Part shown: one piece after another, positions 41,929 to 44,288 of the stretch
Position numbering within the stretch: position 1 is the first letter of the stretch
Layout: every line of letters begins with the position of its first letter
Assembly: GCA_028285185.1 (NCBI GenBank)
Contig: JANQQD010000356.1
Location: 1-44,288, forward strand
Length of the DNA stretch: 44,288 bases
Reading direction: 5' to 3'
From: Anaerolineae bacterium
GTDB lineage: Bacteria > Pseudomonadota > Alphaproteobacteria > DSM-16000 > Inquilinaceae
Made by a program: the position numbers and the translations under genes
The notes under the pieces: generated by a model
Told to the model about the DNA's origin: nothing
What the model saw: the letters and a program-made list of their open reading frames with translations, nothing else
The model's database searches: none

Positions 41929-42627
41929 TCAGCCCCCCTCCGCGCCTTGCGGTTCGATGACGCGGGCCACATTGGCGAGTTGCTGCAGGATCCTGGCATA
42001 GGTCTCCACACCATGGGCGCCGGTCGCCACATGCCGACGGTTGAAGACCATGGCGGGCACCGCATGGATTCCCTGCGACATCCAGGCGGCCTGTTGCGTC
42101 CGAACCGGGCGAGCGAACCGGCCATCGGCCAGAGCGTCCGCCGCCTCACCCCGGTCGAGGCCGATCGAAGCGGCGGTATCGGCCAGGATCTCCGGGTCGT
42201 TGAGATCCTTGCGGTCCGTGAAGAACGCGCCGAACAGGGCCATCTTGATGTCGTGCTGCCGCCCCTTCGTCTCGGCCCAATGTAGCAGCTGGTGCGCACG
42301 GAAGGTGTTCACCATGCGCATATCGTCCGTGTAGTTGAAGGTGAACCCCAGTTCCGCCCCCAAGGCCGTCAGTCGTGCGCGGGCTTTGCGGCTGCCCTCG
42401 GGCGTGGTGCCGTATTTGGCGGCCAAATGCTCACGCAGGTTCTCGCCCTCTTCCGCCATGTCCAGGTTCAGCTCGAACGGATGCCAGTGGATGTCTGCCG
42501 CCAAACCGCTCTCGTCTAAGGCCCGCTGGAGTTGTTTGTACCCGATGATGCACCAGGGGCAGACAACGTCGGACACGATGTCGATCCGCAGCGTGGCCGT
42601 GGAATCCGCTTCAGCTGAGCCGGTCAT
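41929..42627 (-). CDS. FrnE-like DsbA-family oxidoreductase
   Basis: A 232-residue thioredoxin-fold protein. The active site is VVCPWCIIG (CPWC, about residues 23-26), and the cis-Pro loop is IHAVPAMVFN (about 190-199). The insert RMVNTFRAHQLLHWAETKGR is typical of FrnE-like proteins. No signal peptide is present, so it acts in the cytoplasm. Members act as disulfide isomerases or in stress tolerance. It follows the GST gene by 12 nt in a redox-related run. Confidence 0.92.
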   Translation of the reverse strand: MTGSAEADSTATLRIDIVSDVVCPWCIIGYKQLQRALDESGLAADIHWHPFELNLDMAEEGENLREHLAAKYGTTPEGSRKARARLTALGAELGFTFNYTDDMRMVNTFRAHQLLHWAETKGRQHDIKMALFGAFFTDRKDLNDPEILADTAASIGLDRGEAADALADGRFARPVRTQQAAWMSQGIHAVPAMVFNRRHVATGAHGVETYARILQQLANVARVIEPQGAEGG

Positions 42628-42639
42628 GGCCGATCTCCT

Positions 42640-43344
42640 TCAGTCCTTGAACCGTGCGGCATTCGCTGCAGCCGCGGCAGCGACATCGCCTTTGCCGAAG
42701 AAAGCGGGACGCGGTTCGGGAAGCTGCAGCGCGGCCTGTGTTTTCGGCCGGGCATCGATCCTGTCCAGCCATGCGTTCAGGTTGTCCAGCCCCTCGACGG
42801 ACACCGTGGCCCAAAAATGCGAGCGCGCCCAGGGATAGGTGGCCATGTCGGCGATGGAATAGTCGTCTCCCACCAGCCAGTCGCGGCCGGCCAAGCGTGT
42901 GTCCAGAACCTCCAAGAGCCGGCGGGTTTCGTCGCCATAGCGCTTGATGGCATAGGGGACGTCATCCCCGTTCGGCTTGGCAATGCGTTGGAAGTACATC
43001 ACCTGGCCCATCATCGGGCCGATGCCGGACATCTGGAACATCAACCATTGCAGGGTCTCCGACCGTAGGTTCGGATCGTCGGACAGGAACTTTCCGTACT
43101 TCTCCGCCAGGTACCAGAGGATGGCGCCCGATTCGAACACAGCGAAGCCGCCATTGCCCCGGTCGACGATCGTCGGGATGCGGCCATTGGGATTGAGCTT
43201 CACGTAGTCCGGCGCCTTCTGCTCCTTCTTGGCAAAGCTGATCGGCGTCAGCTCATAGTCGATGTCGCCCTCGTGCAGGAAGATCAAGGGCTTCCAGCCG
43301 TTCATCGTGCTGGCGGTGTAGAGATGGATGTCAGGCTGCGACAC
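42640..43344 (-). CDS. Glutathione S-transferase family protein
   Basis: A 234-residue protein. The N-terminal thioredoxin-fold domain has [33 protein letters not shown] (cis-Pro) and [16 protein letters not shown]. The C-terminal helical domain has [17 protein letters not shown]. It fits the Ure2p/YfcG-like branch. The GTG at 43344 is chosen because GGAGG lies about 6 nt upstream; it overlaps the end of the mdaB-like gene by 14 nt. It probably conjugates or reduces electrophiles or peroxides with glutathione. Confidence 0.92.
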   Translation of the reverse strand: MSQPDIHLYTASTMNGWKPLIFLHEGDIDYELTPISFAKKEQKAPDYVKLNPNGRIPTIVDRGNGGFAVFESGAILWYLAEKYGKFLSDDPNLRSETLQWLMFQMSGIGPMMGQVMYFQRIAKPNGDDVPYAIKRYGDETRRLLEVLDTRLAGRDWLVGDDYSIADMATYPWARSHFWATVSVEGLDNLNAWLDRIDARPKTQAALQLPEPRPAFFGKGDVAAAAAANAARFKD

Positions 43345-43951
43345 GGGAGGCCTCCGTCTGTGCCGGCCCGAAGGCCGCATTCAGATATTCTGTGAAACGG
43401 GCGAAGTCCGCCTCCACCTGCGGGGTCTTGATGACGTCATATGCGGCGAAGGTGGGTAGCGCTTCCATACCGAAGAAGCGGAAGTTCATGTGCTGCGGCC
43501 ACATCAGATCGTCGACCGACCGGCCGCCGAACAGGTATTCCGCCGGGTCGTCGAAGGCCGACGCCGGCGCATTGAAGGTGAGCGACAGCATGTACTTGCG
43601 GCCCGCCAGCGTTCCGCCCGAGCCGTATTGGCGCGATGCATCCTCACGCGAACGGCCGTCGCCATTCGCCAGACGGCCATCCATGCCGGCGGAATACACC
43701 TCGTCCATGTACTTCTTCAGGCTCCACGGCGCCCCCATCCAGTTCACCGGGAACTGCAGAAGGATGGCATCGGCCCATTGATGGCTGGCGATCTCGGCCT
43801 CGACATCCCAGCCCTTGGCAGGCTCGGTCACGTGAACGCTGTGGCCAAGGGCTTCGAGATGGGTGCGCGCGCGCTCTACCAAGGCGGCATTCAGCCGGCC
43901 CTGCGAAGACGGATAGGGCTGATGCCCGTTGATGATCAGGATGTTCGTCAT
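43331..43951 (-). CDS. MdaB-like NAD(P)H quinone reductase
   Basis: A 206-residue flavodoxin-fold flavoprotein. It has the family opening [20 protein letters not shown], then [20 protein letters not shown] with EVYSAG, and [18 protein letters not shown]. MdaB enzymes reduce quinones by two electrons and protect against redox stress. The start at 43951 is set by MTNILIING; the frame is open upstream but that part lies in the promoter. It is first in the operon and is divergent from the HxlR regulator gene, a common pairing. Confidence 0.92.
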   Translation of the reverse strand: MTNILIINGHQPYPSSQGRLNAALVERARTHLEALGHSVHVTEPAKGWDVEAEIASHQWADAILLQFPVNWMGAPWSLKKYMDEVYSAGMDGRLANGDGRSREDASRQYGSGGTLAGRKYMLSLTFNAPASAFDDPAEYLFGGRSVDDLMWPQHMNFRFFGMEALPTFAAYDVIKTPQVEADFARFTEYLNAAFGPAQTEASRVAA

Positions 43952-44017
43952 GGTGCGACCGTCGTCCCGTCTGCCCGTTGCTAAGCAAAGGGCGGTTGGC
44001 GTTGCGGCTCGACAGAT

Positions 44018-44051
44018 GTTGATCGTGCACACGAAAATCAACTAGTATACT
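44018..44051. promoter_or_regulatory. Divergent regulatory region between mdaB-like gene and HxlR gene
   Basis: GTTGAT (44018-44023) and ATCAAC (44037-44042) form a perfect 6-bp inverted repeat with a 13-nt spacer. A -10 for the HxlR gene is seen at 44046-44051 (TATACT). On the minus strand a -35 TTGATT (44041-44036) and CATCTG (44018-44013, 17-nt spacer) could serve the mdaB-like gene. The repeat lies over both promoters and suits HxlR control. Confidence 0.45.
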
Positions 44052-44085
44052 TTTGGTAACCTACCGGTGCGAGGATTATGCACGC

Positions 44086-44288
44086 ATGAAAGCACAGGTG
44101 CTGAGTGACGCGCGGCGGCGCAAGACGGTCCGCGATGCGTGTGCGGAACCCTGCGCAATCGAGCGCGGCATGCGCATTCTCGGGGGCAAGTGGACGGGCT
44201 CGATCCTCTGGCATCTGAAGGACGGCCCCGTGCGGTTCAACGACATCGCCCGCATGATCGCCGGGGCCAGCAAGAAGATGATCACCGA
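44086..44288 (+). CDS. HxlR-family transcriptional regulator (partial)
   Basis: The first 67 codons of a winged-helix regulator, cut by the window end. It shows the family core CAIERGMRILGGKWTGSILW followed by HLKDGPVRFNDIARMIAG and SKKMIT. Two cysteines lie near the start (DACAEPCAIE); in related redox sensors a Cys just before this helix responds to quinones or hypochlorite. It is divergent from the mdaB-like gene and is probably its regulator. The ATG at 44086 is used; the ATG at 44078 is followed at once by a stop. Confidence 0.9.
   Translation, partial: MKAQVLSDARRRKTVRDACAEPCAIERGMRILGGKWTGSILWHLKDGPVRFNDIARMIAGASKKMIT

Overview
The window is GC-rich throughout. Its gene content and order point to an alphaproteobacterium, most likely a Rhodospirillales-type lineage: obgE and proB overlap in an operon, and there are PhnCDE, EtfBA, an NnrU protein, FrnE-like DsbA and many TetR, MarR, LysR and HxlR regulators. 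No phage, insertion sequence, CRISPR array, rRNA or tRNA was recognised. The species cannot be fixed from sequence reading alone.

Region 1 (1-1915): the start of an ABC transporter operon on the minus strand, with a permease cut by the window edge and a periplasmic binding protein of the 'urea carboxylase region' family. Upstream of the binding protein lies a clear guanidine-I (ykkC) riboswitch, so the likely substrate is guanidine, not urea.

Region 2 (1916-17526): an unusual three-gene cassette for very large exported proteins. It holds a 1031-residue secreted protein (laminin-B-like domain plus seven PPC-type repeats). Facing it is a 3617-residue RHS/YD-repeat giant on the minus strand. 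Divergent from the giant is a 524-residue exported protein ending in a fibronectin type III domain. The giant has a signal peptide, a YD shell, an RHS core, an HExxH metallopeptidase-like domain, a Pro/Thr/Gly linker, a hydrophobic segment, many beta domains, a TolB-like propeller and a C-terminal membrane anchor. This is the best candidate here for an undescribed system.

Region 3 (17527-18998): an AbrB-Doc toxin-antitoxin pair with a long palindrome over its promoter, then the SRP RNA gene (ffs) with its own promoter, then a TetR regulator.

Region 4 (18999-29886): small metabolic and transport units. These are a VOC/glyoxalase gene divergent from the TetR gene, a TauE/SafE exporter, a GNAT-azlC-azlD operon, a MarR-GNAT fusion, a xylose-dehydrogenase-like SDR, obgE-proB, a LysR regulator, a small cysteine-rich secreted protein, and a MAPEG / tandem cupin / TetR operon with a palindromic operator.

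Region 5 (29887-37591): a secreted TPR protein, then a phosphonate locus. phnD-phnC-phnE (minus) is divergent from phnM (plus), with a Pho-box-like site between. phnM overlaps tail-to-tail with a KefB/KefC-type cation:proton antiporter gene that has a terminator in its leader.

Region 6 (37592-44288): etfB-etfA, pyruvate kinase (possibly leaderless), then a minus-strand run of mdaB-like quinone reductase, GST, FrnE-like DsbA and NnrU genes, with a divergent HxlR regulator cut by the window end. Enzymes and regulators here suggest a redox or electrophile stress response.
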